Shown one piece after another: positions 26,209-35,019 of a DNA stretch of 64,000 nt. Below the pieces are notes generated by a model. The model was not told the DNA's origin. It worked only from the letters and a program-made list of their open reading frames with translations, and ran no database searches. Each line of letters opens with the position of its first letter. Positions within the stretch are counted from its first letter, which is position 1. Made by a program: the position numbers and the translations under genes. Location of the stretch: assembly GCA_018242625.1 (NCBI GenBank), contig JAFEBO010000012.1, forward strand, positions 372,001 to 436,000, in the 5' to 3' direction. This DNA is from Planctomycetota bacterium (GTDB lineage: Bacteria; Planctomycetota; Phycisphaerae; Phycisphaerales; UBA1924).

Positions 26209-27216
26209 ATGCCCCGCCTTCCGTCCAAACCCCGAAGCGCCAAGGCCCTGTTCGCCAACGACCTGCCGCAGGCTCTTCAGGCCGCGGCCGACAATTTCAT
26301 GGTCTACCTTCGCGTCGAACGCGGCATGAGCCGGGCCACGCTCGAGCATTACGGCCGGGATATGGCCGACCTGCTCCGCGATCTCGCCGAGCACGGCGTC
26401 CACTCACCACGCGAGATGGTCGCGGACCATCTCCGGACTCACCTCGGCCGCCTCAAATCCGAGCGCCAGATGGAAGGGTCCTCCGTCGCACGCCACCTGG
26501 CCACCATCCGCGGATTTTCCCGCTGGCTTTACGCCAACAAGCAGATCGAGCGCAACATCGGCGAAGACCTTGATGCGCCCACCCGCTGGAAGCGCCTGCC
26601 CGATTGCCTGTCGATCGACCAGATCCGCAAGCTCCTCGAAGCGCCGCGGCCCAGCGACGACAACCCCGGCGACACGATCTGGCTGCGCGACAGGGCCCTG
26701 CTCGAACTGCTCTACAGCAGCGGGCTCCGCGCCAGCGAAATCACCTCCATCACCCTCCGCTCGATCGACCCGGCGATCGGCGGCGTGCTCGTCACCGGCA
26801 AGGGCAACAAGCAGCGGATCGTCCCCATCGGCCGGCCCGCGCGTCTTGTTCTTGACGACTACCTCCGCGACTGCCGCCCCGGCCTTCTCAAACCCGACGG
26901 AAGAGACAAAGGCCGCGTCTTTCTCTCCGCGCGCGGGGGCCCCCTGGAACGTGTGGCACTCTGGCAGATCGTGAGCAAGCACGCCAAGGCGGCGGGCCTT
27001 CGGGGAGTTCACCCGCACATGCTCCGTCACAGCTTCGCGACCCACATGCTCATCGGCGGCGCCGATCTGCGGGTTCTCCAGGAAATGCTGGGACACGCCG
27101 ACGTCGCCACAACGCAGATCTACACGCACGTGGACCGCTCTCACCTGAAAAAAGTTCACTCGAACTTTCACCCGCGCGAGCGCGCACATCGCGCAGCGTC
27201 CGGAAGACCGGCCTGA
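26209..27216 (+). CDS. xerD: Tyrosine recombinase XerD-type
   Basis: The protein has 335 residues. The N-terminal SAM-like DNA-binding domain (about 20-120) includes YLRVERGMSRATLEHYGRD. The catalytic domain has R174 (SSGLRASE), K198 (TGKGNKQR), H270 and R273 (HMLRHSFATH), H296 (MLGHADVATTQ) and nucleophile Y305 (IYTHV). The complete set means it is active. The end FHPRERA is typical of XerD. It resolves chromosome dimers at dif. No prophage or integron signs surround it, so a housekeeping role is likely. No dif site was recognised nearby. The N-terminal 20 residues are uncertain because no clear ribosome site is visible. Confidence 0.92.
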   Translation: MPRLPSKPRSAKALFANDLPQALQAAADNFMVYLRVERGMSRATLEHYGRDMADLLRDLAEHGVHSPREMVADHLRTHLGRLKSERQMEGSSVARHLATIRGFSRWLYANKQIERNIGEDLDAPTRWKRLPDCLSIDQIRKLLEAPRPSDDNPGDTIWLRDRALLELLYSSGLRASEITSITLRSIDPAIGGVLVTGKGNKQRIVPIGRPARLVLDDYLRDCRPGLLKPDGRDKGRVFLSARGGPLERVALWQIVSKHAKAAGLRGVHPHMLRHSFATHMLIGGADLRVLQEMLGHADVATTQIYTHVDRSHLKKVHSNFHPRERAHRAASGRPA

Positions 27217-27221
27217 CCTGC

Positions 27222-27227
27222 TACATT
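27222..27227 (+). promoter_or_regulatory. Possible -10 element (leaderless porin mRNA)
   Basis: TACATT with an extended TG one base upstream (27219-27220), 7 nt before the ATG at 27235. Confidence 0.45.
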
Positions 27228-27234
27228 GTGCGCA

Positions 27235-28560
27235 ATGTATCCGGCCCGCGCCTTCATTCTGCTTTGCGGCTGCGTCGGTGCGCTCTCACTCTCACAGAAA
27301 TGCAGGGGCATTTCGCAGGATCCGCCGGACAACCAACCCGCACCGACTATGGCCCCCGACGGCGAAAGGCTGCCCGACGCCGGCGACAAGCCCGTCCTGG
27401 ACAACAACCCGGACGTGCAGGGTCAGCCTCCCACGGAGTTCAGCCAGCAGATCCGGGTCGACAAAACCGATCAGAAGAACTGGCTGGGCGTCACTCCGGA
27501 CAATGATCCGCTCGCCCCGCTGATGAGGCTGCTCGCCAAATTCAACGAGAAGACCGGCCTCACTCTCGGCGGCGCTTACACAATGCTCCTGCAGCAGGCA
27601 AGCGGCGGGCCCGGAAGACGCACCGCCGCGGCCGGCGACATCGACCTGATGCTCTCCTGGAAGAAGCAGTTCAGCGAAACCGACTACATGCGGATCAACA
27701 GCAGCTTCGAATATCGGTTCCAGATCGGAGACATCACCCCCGCCCAGCTCGGCCCCGAGATCGGCACTCTGATTCCCACAACGAACGGGTTCAACGAGCG
27801 CCCACCGGTCGTCAAAGAGTTCTTCTACGACCAGACCCTGCTCGATGGCCATCTCCGATGGCTCTTCGGAAGAATCGATCCCGAAAATTACGTCGGCGGC
27901 CACCGCCTGCAGTCCGCCAATACCTTCTTTCTCAACAAGGCGTTCTCCTCCAATCCCGCCATTGCCTATCCAAGCATCGGCCTGGGGGGCGCCGCGGCGG
28001 TCAAGCCGGTCGACTGGTTCTATGTGCTCGCGGGCGCCACCGATGTCAACGCGCAGATAACGCAGACGGGCTTTGACAACGCCTTCAGCAACGGCGAGGT
28101 CTTCGCATTCGGTGAAGTGGGTGGAATCACGAACTGGAAAGGATTGGGAAGCGGCCGCCAGCGGCTGAGCATCTGGCATTCCGATGCGAGTTCCGTGCTC
28201 AACAAGCCCGCGGACGAAGGGATCTGCCTCACGGTCGACCAGGAAATCGGTCCAAAGGCCGCGGTTTTTCTCCGTGCCGCCTACGCCAACGCCACGCTCA
28301 CCAACGTCAGAAACCTCTATGAGGGCGGTTTCGGCTTCAAGGGGCTGACCGGAATCGACAGCGACTACACGGGCATCGCGCTCGCCTATGCCGCACCTCC
28401 CAACGGCCGGGACGAAACGATCATCGAAGTCTTCCAGCGCTTTCAGCTGGCGCTGCGTTCCGAACTCACCGTCGGAGCCCAGCTCATCGTCAACCCCGGG
28501 CGTGCGCCAGATGTTGGATCCCTCGGCGTCTTTGAATGTCGTTTCCGGATTTCCTTCTGA
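27235..28560 (+). CDS. OprB-like carbohydrate-selective porin family protein
   Basis: The protein has 441 residues from the ATG at 27235 (MYPARAFILLCG). An N-terminal signal peptide is followed by a Pro/Asp-rich stretch of about 50 residues, then a beta-barrel-like domain: KFNEKTGLTLGGAYTMLLQQ, SLFGRIDPENYVG-like WLFGRIDPENYVGGHRLQSA, and a strong C-terminal aromatic end CRFRISF typical of outer-membrane barrels. This matches the OprB (PF04966) family, outer-membrane channels often for sugars. It lies directly upstream of aspartase and a Dcu carrier, so here it might admit aspartate or other C4-dicarboxylates; that is inference. The stop is 20 bp before aspA. Confidence 0.72.
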   Translation: MYPARAFILLCGCVGALSLSQKCRGISQDPPDNQPAPTMAPDGERLPDAGDKPVLDNNPDVQGQPPTEFSQQIRVDKTDQKNWLGVTPDNDPLAPLMRLLAKFNEKTGLTLGGAYTMLLQQASGGPGRRTAAAGDIDLMLSWKKQFSETDYMRINSSFEYRFQIGDITPAQLGPEIGTLIPTTNGFNERPPVVKEFFYDQTLLDGHLRWLFGRIDPENYVGGHRLQSANTFFLNKAFSSNPAIAYPSIGLGGAAAVKPVDWFYVLAGATDVNAQITQTGFDNAFSNGEVFAFGEVGGITNWKGLGSGRQRLSIWHSDASSVLNKPADEGICLTVDQEIGPKAAVFLRAAYANATLTNVRNLYEGGFGFKGLTGIDSDYTGIALAYAAPPNGRDETIIEVFQRFQLALRSELTVGAQLIVNPGRAPDVGSLGVFECRFRISF

Positions 28561-28580
28561 ATCAGACAAGGATGCGAATC

Positions 28581-30020
28581 ATGTCCCAAAGAAAAAAACG
28601 GACGTTCCGTATCGAGAAAGACCTGCTGGGCGAAAAACGCGTTCCATCCACGGTTTACTACGGAGTGCAGACTCTTCGGGCCATGGAGAATTTCGATATT
28701 TCTGGTGTCCCGATCTCGCACTACCCCGACCTCATCCGCGGCCTCGCGATCGTGAAGCTCGCGGCCGCGCGGGCGAATCACCAGGTGGGCAACCTCAGCC
28801 GCAAAGTCCTGCGCGGGATCGAAGCCGCCTGCGCAGATCTTCTCGACGGCAAGCTGCACGACGAGTTCCAGGTGGACGTGTTCCAGGGCGGCGCCGGGAC
28901 CTCCACCAACATGGCGGCCAATGAGGTGATCGCGAACCGCGCCCTTGAGCACATGGGTCACCGCAAGGGCGAGTACGAGTTCTGCGATCCCCACGATCAC
29001 GTCAACCTCGCTCAGTCCACCAACGACGCCTACCCATCGGCGCTGCACATCGCCGCAATTCTGGGCAACGAGCGCCTGATCGAGGAACTTGAGCGCCTGA
29101 TCCTCTCCTTCCGGCGCAAGGGGCGCACCTTCGCCCGCATCATCAAGATGGGCCGAACCCAGCTTCAGGATGCCGTCCCCATGACGCTCGGGCAGGAATT
29201 CGAAGCCTTCGCGCGCACCCTCGAGGAAGAAGTGCACGCCATGAAAATCGTGCAGAACGCCCTGTGCGAAACCAATATGGGAGGCACGGCGATCGGCACC
29301 GGTCTGAATGCTCCCAGGGGCTACGCAAAGGCGTGCGCCCGCCATCTCTCACGCATCATGAAGCGGGAGATCCGGCTTTCCGCCAACCTGATCGAAGCCA
29401 CCCAGGACACCCAGGCATACGTTCTGTACGCGGGAGTCCTGAAAGCAATCAGCATCAAGCTCTCCAAGGTCTGCAACGACCTCCGCCTCTTGAGCTCGGG
29501 CCCGCGCGCGGGGCTCTACGAAATCAACCTTCCCCCCAAGCAACCCGGATCCTCGATCATGCCCGGAAAGGTCAACCCGGTGATCCCCGAGGTCGTCAAC
29601 CAGGTCTGCTACAAAATCATCGGGAACGACCTGGCGGTGACACTCGCGGCGGAGGCGGGGCAACTTCAGCTCAACGTCATGGAACCTGTGATCGCATCGT
29701 GCATATTCGAAAGCCAGATGCTGCTCACTCGCGCCTCGAAAACCCTCCGGGAGCACTGCATCGATGGAATCACGGCAAACGAGGCGATCTGCCGCGGCTT
29801 TGTCGAACGGTCCATCGGGCTGGTCACCGCGCTCAACCCCATCATCGGTTATGAGAAGAGCACAGAACTGGCCGCCACCGCTCTCAAGTCGGGCAAGGGA
29901 ATCATCGAACTCATACGTGAGCGCAAACTGCTGACCGAACGCCAGATCAAGGAAGTCCTCGACCCCTCGGTCATGACCGGGCAGTTGCCGGCCAGGCGGA
30001 CCCGCAGATCGACCCGCTAG
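28581..30020 (+). CDS. aspA: Aspartate ammonia-lyase
   Basis: The protein has 479 residues from the ATG at 28581, chosen because AAGGAT lies upstream and RIEKDLLGEKRVPSTVYYG is the conserved start; a longer frame overlaps the porin. It converts aspartate to fumarate and ammonia. Motifs: GGAGTSTNMAANEVIANRA, VNLAQSTNDAYPSALHIA, and the catalytic loop GSSIMPGKVNP with S324 as likely base. Aspartase is preferred over fumarase because of the GAGTSTNMAANEV and NDAYPSA pattern and the adjacent Dcu carrier. Cytoplasmic. Confidence 0.9.
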   Translation: MSQRKKRTFRIEKDLLGEKRVPSTVYYGVQTLRAMENFDISGVPISHYPDLIRGLAIVKLAAARANHQVGNLSRKVLRGIEAACADLLDGKLHDEFQVDVFQGGAGTSTNMAANEVIANRALEHMGHRKGEYEFCDPHDHVNLAQSTNDAYPSALHIAAILGNERLIEELERLILSFRRKGRTFARIIKMGRTQLQDAVPMTLGQEFEAFARTLEEEVHAMKIVQNALCETNMGGTAIGTGLNAPRGYAKACARHLSRIMKREIRLSANLIEATQDTQAYVLYAGVLKAISIKLSKVCNDLRLLSSGPRAGLYEINLPPKQPGSSIMPGKVNPVIPEVVNQVCYKIIGNDLAVTLAAEAGQLQLNVMEPVIASCIFESQMLLTRASKTLREHCIDGITANEAICRGFVERSIGLVTALNPIIGYEKSTELAATALKSGKGIIELIRERKLLTERQIKEVLDPSVMTGQLPARRTRRSTR

Positions 30021-30029
30021 GAGAGTTCC

Positions 30030-31481
30030 ATGCTCTGGCTCGAACTGATCGTGGTGCTCGGCGCCATCCTCCTCGGCGCCCGCGTTGGCGGCGTCGGGCT
30101 CGGAACCATGGCGGCGCTGGGTCTGCTCTTGCTGGTCTTCGTCTTTCGGCTGCCCCCCGCCTCCCCGCCGGGCGCTGTCATCGCCATTGTCGTTGCCGTG
30201 GTGACCGCCGCGGCGTCTCTTGAGGCGGCCGGAGGAATGGATTTTCTCGTTCTATTGGCCGATCGGGTTCTCCGCGCCCACCCACGCTACATCACTCTCA
30301 TCGCGCCGCTGGTCGCGTACGCATTCACATTCTGCACCGGCACCGGACACGTCGCCTATTCCATCCTCCCGGTGATCGCCGAAGTCGCACGAAAGGCCGG
30401 CATCCGACCGGAGCGCCCGATGAGCATCAGCGTGATCGCGTCGCAGCAGGCGATCACGGCCAGCCCGCTCGCAGCCGCAACCGCGGCCCTGCTCACCATT
30501 CTCGACGGACAGGGTGTAACGCTCGCGAAGATCCTCCTCGTTTGTGTTCCGTCCACCCTGATCGGCGTCGTCGCGGGCGCACTTTCCGTGTGGAAAAAAG
30601 GCGTCGAACTCAAGGACGATCCCGAGTATCAGCGCCGTTTGTCCGAAAATGCATTCGAGCAGACAACGACGCTCGCCACCCTCGACGGACCCACTCGCCG
30701 GCGCGCAGCCCGTGCGGTCGCGATTTTCCTGCTCGCCGCCGCGACCATCGTTGCATTCGGCGTCTTCCCGACGCTGCGCCCGACCTACTCATCGCCCCAG
30801 GCCTCGGTCTCGATCCAAAAGCTCAGCGACGCAATCAGCTCGGGCAGACTCGATGCCGACAACGACCGGGTCGTCACCCAGGCCGAGGCAAGGAAACTCT
30901 TTCAGAACTTGAGCGCGGGCGAAACCCTCGATCAGGAAGAGTCTCTTCAGATGAACACCCTCATCCAGATCGTGATGTACGCCGCGGCGGCGCTCATGAT
31001 GCTCTTCTGCGGTGCATCGCCCGACGCAGCGGCCAAGTCCAAGGTTGCCGGAGCCGGCGTGGTCGCGGTCGTATCGATCCTTGGTCTTGGATGGATGGGA
31101 AACTGCTTCTTCGAGGGAAACAAAGACGTCATTCTGACCACGCTCTCGGGCACAGTTCAGCAACAGCCATGGCTCTTCGCAGGAGCCCTCTTTGCTCTCT
31201 CTATTCTTCTCTTCAGCCAGGCTTCGACCGTCACCTCGCTCATGCCCGTCGGCGTTGCCCTGGGCGTTTCGGCCGGAACGCTGGTCGCCTACTTCCCCGC
31301 CGTCAACGGGTATTTCTTTCTTCCGACCTACGGGACGGTCGTTGCCGCCGTCGCCTTTGACCGCTCGGGCACGACCCGCATCGGCTCCTATGTGCTGAAC
31401 CACTCATTCATGCGACCGGGAATCGTCGCAACCGTGACCGCAATCCTCTCAGGCCTTGCCATCTCCCGCCTTGTCTTCTGA
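30030..31481 (+). CDS. Dcu-type anaerobic C4-dicarboxylate transporter with EF-hand-like insertion
   Basis: The protein has 483 residues, 10-12 hydrophobic spans. Motifs such as FCTGTGHVAYSILPVIAEVA, VIASQQAITASPLAAATAAL and VPSTLIGVVAGAL match DcuA/DcuB, which exchange aspartate or fumarate for succinate across the inner membrane. The family is about 435-445 residues; the excess is in the loop between about 255 and 310, which contains DADNDRVVTQAE (275-286), a 12-residue EF-hand calcium loop with Asp at 1, 3, 5 and Glu at 12. The gene is 9 bp after aspA, with a GGAG ribosome site, forming an aspartate uptake-deamination unit. It ends 1 bp from the convergent next gene. Confidence 0.88.
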   Translation: MLWLELIVVLGAILLGARVGGVGLGTMAALGLLLLVFVFRLPPASPPGAVIAIVVAVVTAAASLEAAGGMDFLVLLADRVLRAHPRYITLIAPLVAYAFTFCTGTGHVAYSILPVIAEVARKAGIRPERPMSISVIASQQAITASPLAAATAALLTILDGQGVTLAKILLVCVPSTLIGVVAGALSVWKKGVELKDDPEYQRRLSENAFEQTTTLATLDGPTRRRAARAVAIFLLAAATIVAFGVFPTLRPTYSSPQASVSIQKLSDAISSGRLDADNDRVVTQAEARKLFQNLSAGETLDQEESLQMNTLIQIVMYAAAALMMLFCGASPDAAAKSKVAGAGVVAVVSILGLGWMGNCFFEGNKDVILTTLSGTVQQQPWLFAGALFALSILLFSQASTVTSLMPVGVALGVSAGTLVAYFPAVNGYFFLPTYGTVVAAVAFDRSGTTRIGSYVLNHSFMRPGIVATVTAILSGLAISRLVF

Positions 31482-31482
31482 T

Positions 31483-32382
31483 TCAGATGGGCCTGCGCAG
31501 CGGATCCGTGCCCGTTGGTCGCAGCGGCTGTTCCATCGGCGGCCGCCGGCCCGCCAGCTTTTCCAGATCCGCCATCACGCGCTGCGCTTCATTTTCACCG
31601 GGAAACCGAACCGTTTCGGGCTGCGTAGCGGCCGCCATCGCGCGATTGAGATCGCCCGCGGAGCGCACCGCGTACAGGCTTCCCGCACCGTGCTGCTGCA
31701 CAGCCGCGATTTCCGCCTCGATGCGTGGATCAATTCCTCCCACCACAATTCCCGCGGCCACACCAACACGGAGCGAAAATGCCGCCCACCCCGTGATCGC
31801 GATCAGGACGATCGGAAGCACTCCCTGCATGAAAACAAGAACGAGCTCATGGCGGGTTCCCGCCCTCACGGCCTCGCTCGCGCCTACCAGCTCCCCGTAA
31901 GGGCCGAAGACTCCCGCCGGCGTGAAGCCGGGCAGCGCCCACCCCAGTGCCGCAAGGACGATGATTGAACCGAGAATGGATGCGCGGATCGACCGATGCA
32001 CACCGATCACCCCGGCCCCCGCCCCCACCACAACCGCGGCCCAGCACTCGAGGGTGAAAAGGAAGGCGGCGGGGATTCCCAGCGCATTCGTGATGGCGCA
32101 GCTTGCCGCTAAGACAGCGTTTCCCCGGCCCGGTTGGCGCTCGGAAACGGGCTTCTCTTGCGCCGGAGCTTTGGGCGTGGGCTTGGCCTCGACGACTTTC
32201 AGTTGTGCGGCGGCTTTGAGCTCAGGCTCGGGGACCGCGAATCGGATCTCGGTGAAGTGCACAAACGCAAAAACGAGGGACCGGCCCGCAAGCGCGGTGA
32301 TCAGCACAAGAGCCGCGATCGTCGCTCCTCGGCGGAGTGCGATCAGTGCCGGCGATGCGTGAATGGCCGAAACTTCCTTCAT
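31483..32382 (-). CDS. Membrane protein of unknown function
   Basis: The protein has 299 residues from the ATG at 32382 (MKEVSAIH); a start 30 nt upstream is equally open. It has one hydrophobic span at about 20-40, an Ala/Pro/Lys-rich linker (about 55-90), then three spans between about 90 and 215 and a soluble C-terminal tail of about 80 residues with SAGDLNRAMAAATQPETVRF. No family was recognised. It is convergent with the Dcu gene and divergent from mqnC. Confidence 0.65.
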   Translation of the reverse strand: MKEVSAIHASPALIALRRGATIAALVLITALAGRSLVFAFVHFTEIRFAVPEPELKAAAQLKVVEAKPTPKAPAQEKPVSERQPGRGNAVLAASCAITNALGIPAAFLFTLECWAAVVVGAGAGVIGVHRSIRASILGSIIVLAALGWALPGFTPAGVFGPYGELVGASEAVRAGTRHELVLVFMQGVLPIVLIAITGWAAFSLRVGVAAGIVVGGIDPRIEAEIAAVQQHGAGSLYAVRSAGDLNRAMAAATQPETVRFPGENEAQRVMADLEKLAGRRPPMEQPLRPTGTDPLRRPI

Positions 32383-32602
32383 TCCGTTTGCTCTCAAGCC
32401 ATGAAATGCCAAGGACTTGCCCGGGCATCATGCTCCGAAAACCTCATCGGCAGAGCAGGCTTGACGATGAAGTTAGGATGGAAACTTCTGCAGTTCTCGG
32501 ACCTGAATGAATCACCGGATTGCTTTCGATGGGCGACGGTTTGCCGCGGCGGGCAGCATCCGCTACGCTTTCAAAGAATCCTGAAAGTTCAGAAGACCGA
32601 CC

Positions 32603-34159
32603 ATGTCCAACCTCTATTCACCTCCGGCCGAGCGTCCGAGCATCGATGGGAACGACCAGGGCCTTCTTGAGGCTGTGGCACGGGGAGAGGCCCGGCTGAC
32701 CGCCGATCAGGCCTTGCAGCTGTTTCAAAGCGCTCCGCTGGCGAAGCTCGGCCGGTACGCCGACGCGCGGTGCCGCTCCATTCACGGCGACACCATTCGG
32801 ACGTACGTGATCGATCGGAATATCAACTACACGAACATCTGCAATGCCAAGTGCACGTTCTGCGCCTTCCGGCGCGACGGTCACGAGGCGGACGCGTACA
32901 CACTCGAACACGGCGCCCTGCTGGACAAGATTGCCGCTCTTTCAGAAATCGGCGGCACGCAGATCCTTATGCAGGGCGGGATGAACCCGGCACTGTCGAT
33001 CGACTGGTACCTGGAACTTCTGTCCACGATCAAAGAGCGGTTTCCCCATGTGCACATCCACGGCTTCTCGCCGCCGGAATTCATCGAATTCGTTCATTTC
33101 TTCAATCCGCCGGGGTCGAACCTGGAAGAGAAGATCCGCTGGGTGATGACGCGGCTGCGGGATGCGGGGCTCGACAGCGTGCCCGGAGGCGGAGGCGAGA
33201 TTTTTTCGACTCCGGTAAGAAGGAAGATCGGGCTTGGCAAGTGCGATGCCGAGAGCTGGCTCACGGTGATGTACGTGGCGCATTCGCTGGGAATGTTCAC
33301 GAGCGCCACGATGATGTTCGGGCACATCGAGGGCCACGCGGACCGCGTTCACCACATGATGCTTGTCCGGGAGTGGCAGGATCGTGCCCTCAGGGACTTC
33401 GGCCAGTCGCCATGGCAGCCCGGCGCGGACGATCCGGTCTTTGCGGACGCGCCGCACCTGGGCAGTCGTTATCCGGGTGCTTGGCTTCACCGGGGTTCGC
33501 CGCGGGCGCAACGGGCGACGGGAGGGCACTACAAGGCGTTTATCTCCTGGCCTTTCCAGCGGGAGAACACGCCCCTGGGGCGTGTGCGTGACTGGGGCGC
33601 GGACGCTCAGGAACTCGTGCGGGAATTCCCGGGAGATGTTGTGGCCCGCGCGTTTGACTGGGGCAAAAACAACGAGGTGGATTACAAGTCGATCGCGGGC
33701 GCCGAGGAGTTCGGACGCCGTGTTCGCATGAGCGGCAGCACCGATTACCTCCGGACGCAGGCTCTGAGCCGGCTGTTCCTGGACAACATCTACTCGATCG
33801 GAAGCTCGTGGGTGACGATGGGGCCGCACATCGGGCAGGTGGGTCTCGCGTTCGGCGCCAACGACATGGGCAGCGTCATGATGGAAGAAAACGTCGTGAG
33901 CAGCGCCGGCACAACGTATTGCCTGGACGAGGCGCTGCTCTGCCGGCTGATCCGCGGCGCGGGATTTATCCCGGCGCAGCGCGACAACGTGTACGACATC
34001 CTGCGTGTGCACTCGGGCATGGATTCCCCGGACCTGGCCGTCACCGACTGGTCCCTCCACCGTGCGCGCAAAATGCACCAGGAAGCCCCTCGCGAGAAGC
34101 GGGTGGCTCTGGGAGTCCAAGTAAAGGCTCGCCCGGTTTCAACCGGCACGGCGCGCTGA
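32603..34159 (+). CDS. mqnC: Cyclic dehypoxanthine futalosine synthase (radical SAM), insert-bearing
   Basis: The protein has 518 residues; family members are commonly near 370. The radical-SAM cluster motif is C80-x3-C84-x2-C87 (CNAKCTFCAF). MqnC signatures follow: GTQILMQGGMNP, HIHGFSPPEF, DAGLDSVPGGGGEIF, ISWPFQRENTPL, SWVTMGPHIGQVGLAFGAND and EENVVSSAGT with RGAGFIPAQRDNVYDIL. It makes cyclic dehypoxanthine futalosine in the futalosine route to menaquinone. Two extra stretches lie at about 265-300 and about 325-380 flanking ISWPFQRENT. No other mqn gene is in the window. TACGCT at 32564-32569 may be the -10 element. Confidence 0.88.
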   Translation: MSNLYSPPAERPSIDGNDQGLLEAVARGEARLTADQALQLFQSAPLAKLGRYADARCRSIHGDTIRTYVIDRNINYTNICNAKCTFCAFRRDGHEADAYTLEHGALLDKIAALSEIGGTQILMQGGMNPALSIDWYLELLSTIKERFPHVHIHGFSPPEFIEFVHFFNPPGSNLEEKIRWVMTRLRDAGLDSVPGGGGEIFSTPVRRKIGLGKCDAESWLTVMYVAHSLGMFTSATMMFGHIEGHADRVHHMMLVREWQDRALRDFGQSPWQPGADDPVFADAPHLGSRYPGAWLHRGSPRAQRATGGHYKAFISWPFQRENTPLGRVRDWGADAQELVREFPGDVVARAFDWGKNNEVDYKSIAGAEEFGRRVRMSGSTDYLRTQALSRLFLDNIYSIGSSWVTMGPHIGQVGLAFGANDMGSVMMEENVVSSAGTTYCLDEALLCRLIRGAGFIPAQRDNVYDILRVHSGMDSPDLAVTDWSLHRARKMHQEAPREKRVALGVQVKARPVSTGTAR

Positions 34160-34182
34160 ACTCCGCCCGGTTGAAGAAAGTT

Positions 34183-34830
34183 TCAGAAACGCCGACGGCG
34201 CGCGATCACACCGCCGCACAGCCAAACGAACGCGATGGCCCCGGGAGACGGGATTTCCTCGAACGCCACGAAGCTCGTGCCGTTGACATCGGCGATGCTG
34301 AAGTCCACCTGGGATGCCCGAACGCCCATATTCGGTGCATAACCGGCGGCGACTACTTCCGCCGCGAACCAGCTTTGAAGCGCGGGAGTGTTCCCGGATT
34401 CAAGCCAGGATTGGACCGTTGATTCATCGGTGGCGAAGAGCGAATTCCAGCTGCTGAAGCCCGGGATGAAGGCCGAATCGAGAAGCGAGATGGATACGCC
34501 TCCGTCGTCGTAGATGCCGATGACGCTGAAATAGGCGCTCTGGATTCCGTCATCAAAGACGCCCTTGGAGGGGTCTCGCTCGATGGAGGTTGTGAGCGAG
34601 AACGCGTTTGCATCCTGTCCTTTTGCGCTGCCGATGCTCGAGGCCCCCACTGCCTCGTGCTGCATCCCGGGGCCGTTCTCACGGAAGAGGCTGAGGACGT
34701 AGACATGGCTCAGGTTTGTCACCGAGGGGGATGCGTCGCCGCTCATGCGGAGCCAGAGCGGATCGCCGCCATGAACGATTTGAGAAGCGATTCCAAGGGC
34801 CAACATTCCGACCAGCTTCGAGCCTTGCAT
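34183..34830 (-). CDS. PEP-CTERM-like secreted protein of unknown function
   Basis: The protein has 215 residues from the ATG at 34830 (MQGSKLVGMLALGIASQIVHGG), a signal peptide; a longer frame adds charged residues that would bury it. The C-terminus has the motif IPSPGA, a hydrophobic stretch (AIAFVWLCGGVI) and an Arg cluster (ARRRRF), the plan of PEP-CTERM sorting signals in their planctomycete variant. The rest is beta-type sequence with no recognised domain. Such proteins are exported and cut by an exosortase. It converges with mqnC, 23 bp apart. Confidence 0.72.
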   Translation of the reverse strand: MQGSKLVGMLALGIASQIVHGGDPLWLRMSGDASPSVTNLSHVYVLSLFRENGPGMQHEAVGASSIGSAKGQDANAFSLTTSIERDPSKGVFDDGIQSAYFSVIGIYDDGGVSISLLDSAFIPGFSSWNSLFATDESTVQSWLESGNTPALQSWFAAEVVAAGYAPNMGVRASQVDFSIADVNGTSFVAFEEIPSPGAIAFVWLCGGVIARRRRF

Positions 34831-35019
34831 GACTTTGACCCCGCTGCGCGATCTCCGGTCGGGCAGCAAAAAGACAATGCCGCGCTCCAGCGCGGCAATC
34901 TCTCTCGACCAGTGCACTATGAATCACGAATGCCGGGACTGCCACAGAACCGGCAGTTCGTCTGGCGGGGGGACGGATCTGCCGAAGGGTCTTCCGACGC
35001 GTAACTCGTTTCGGTCGCT

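Noticed and set aside
26209..27216. Integrase of a mobile element or integron
   Set aside because: The end sequence and size match XerD, and no attachment repeats, cargo genes or composition shift surround it.
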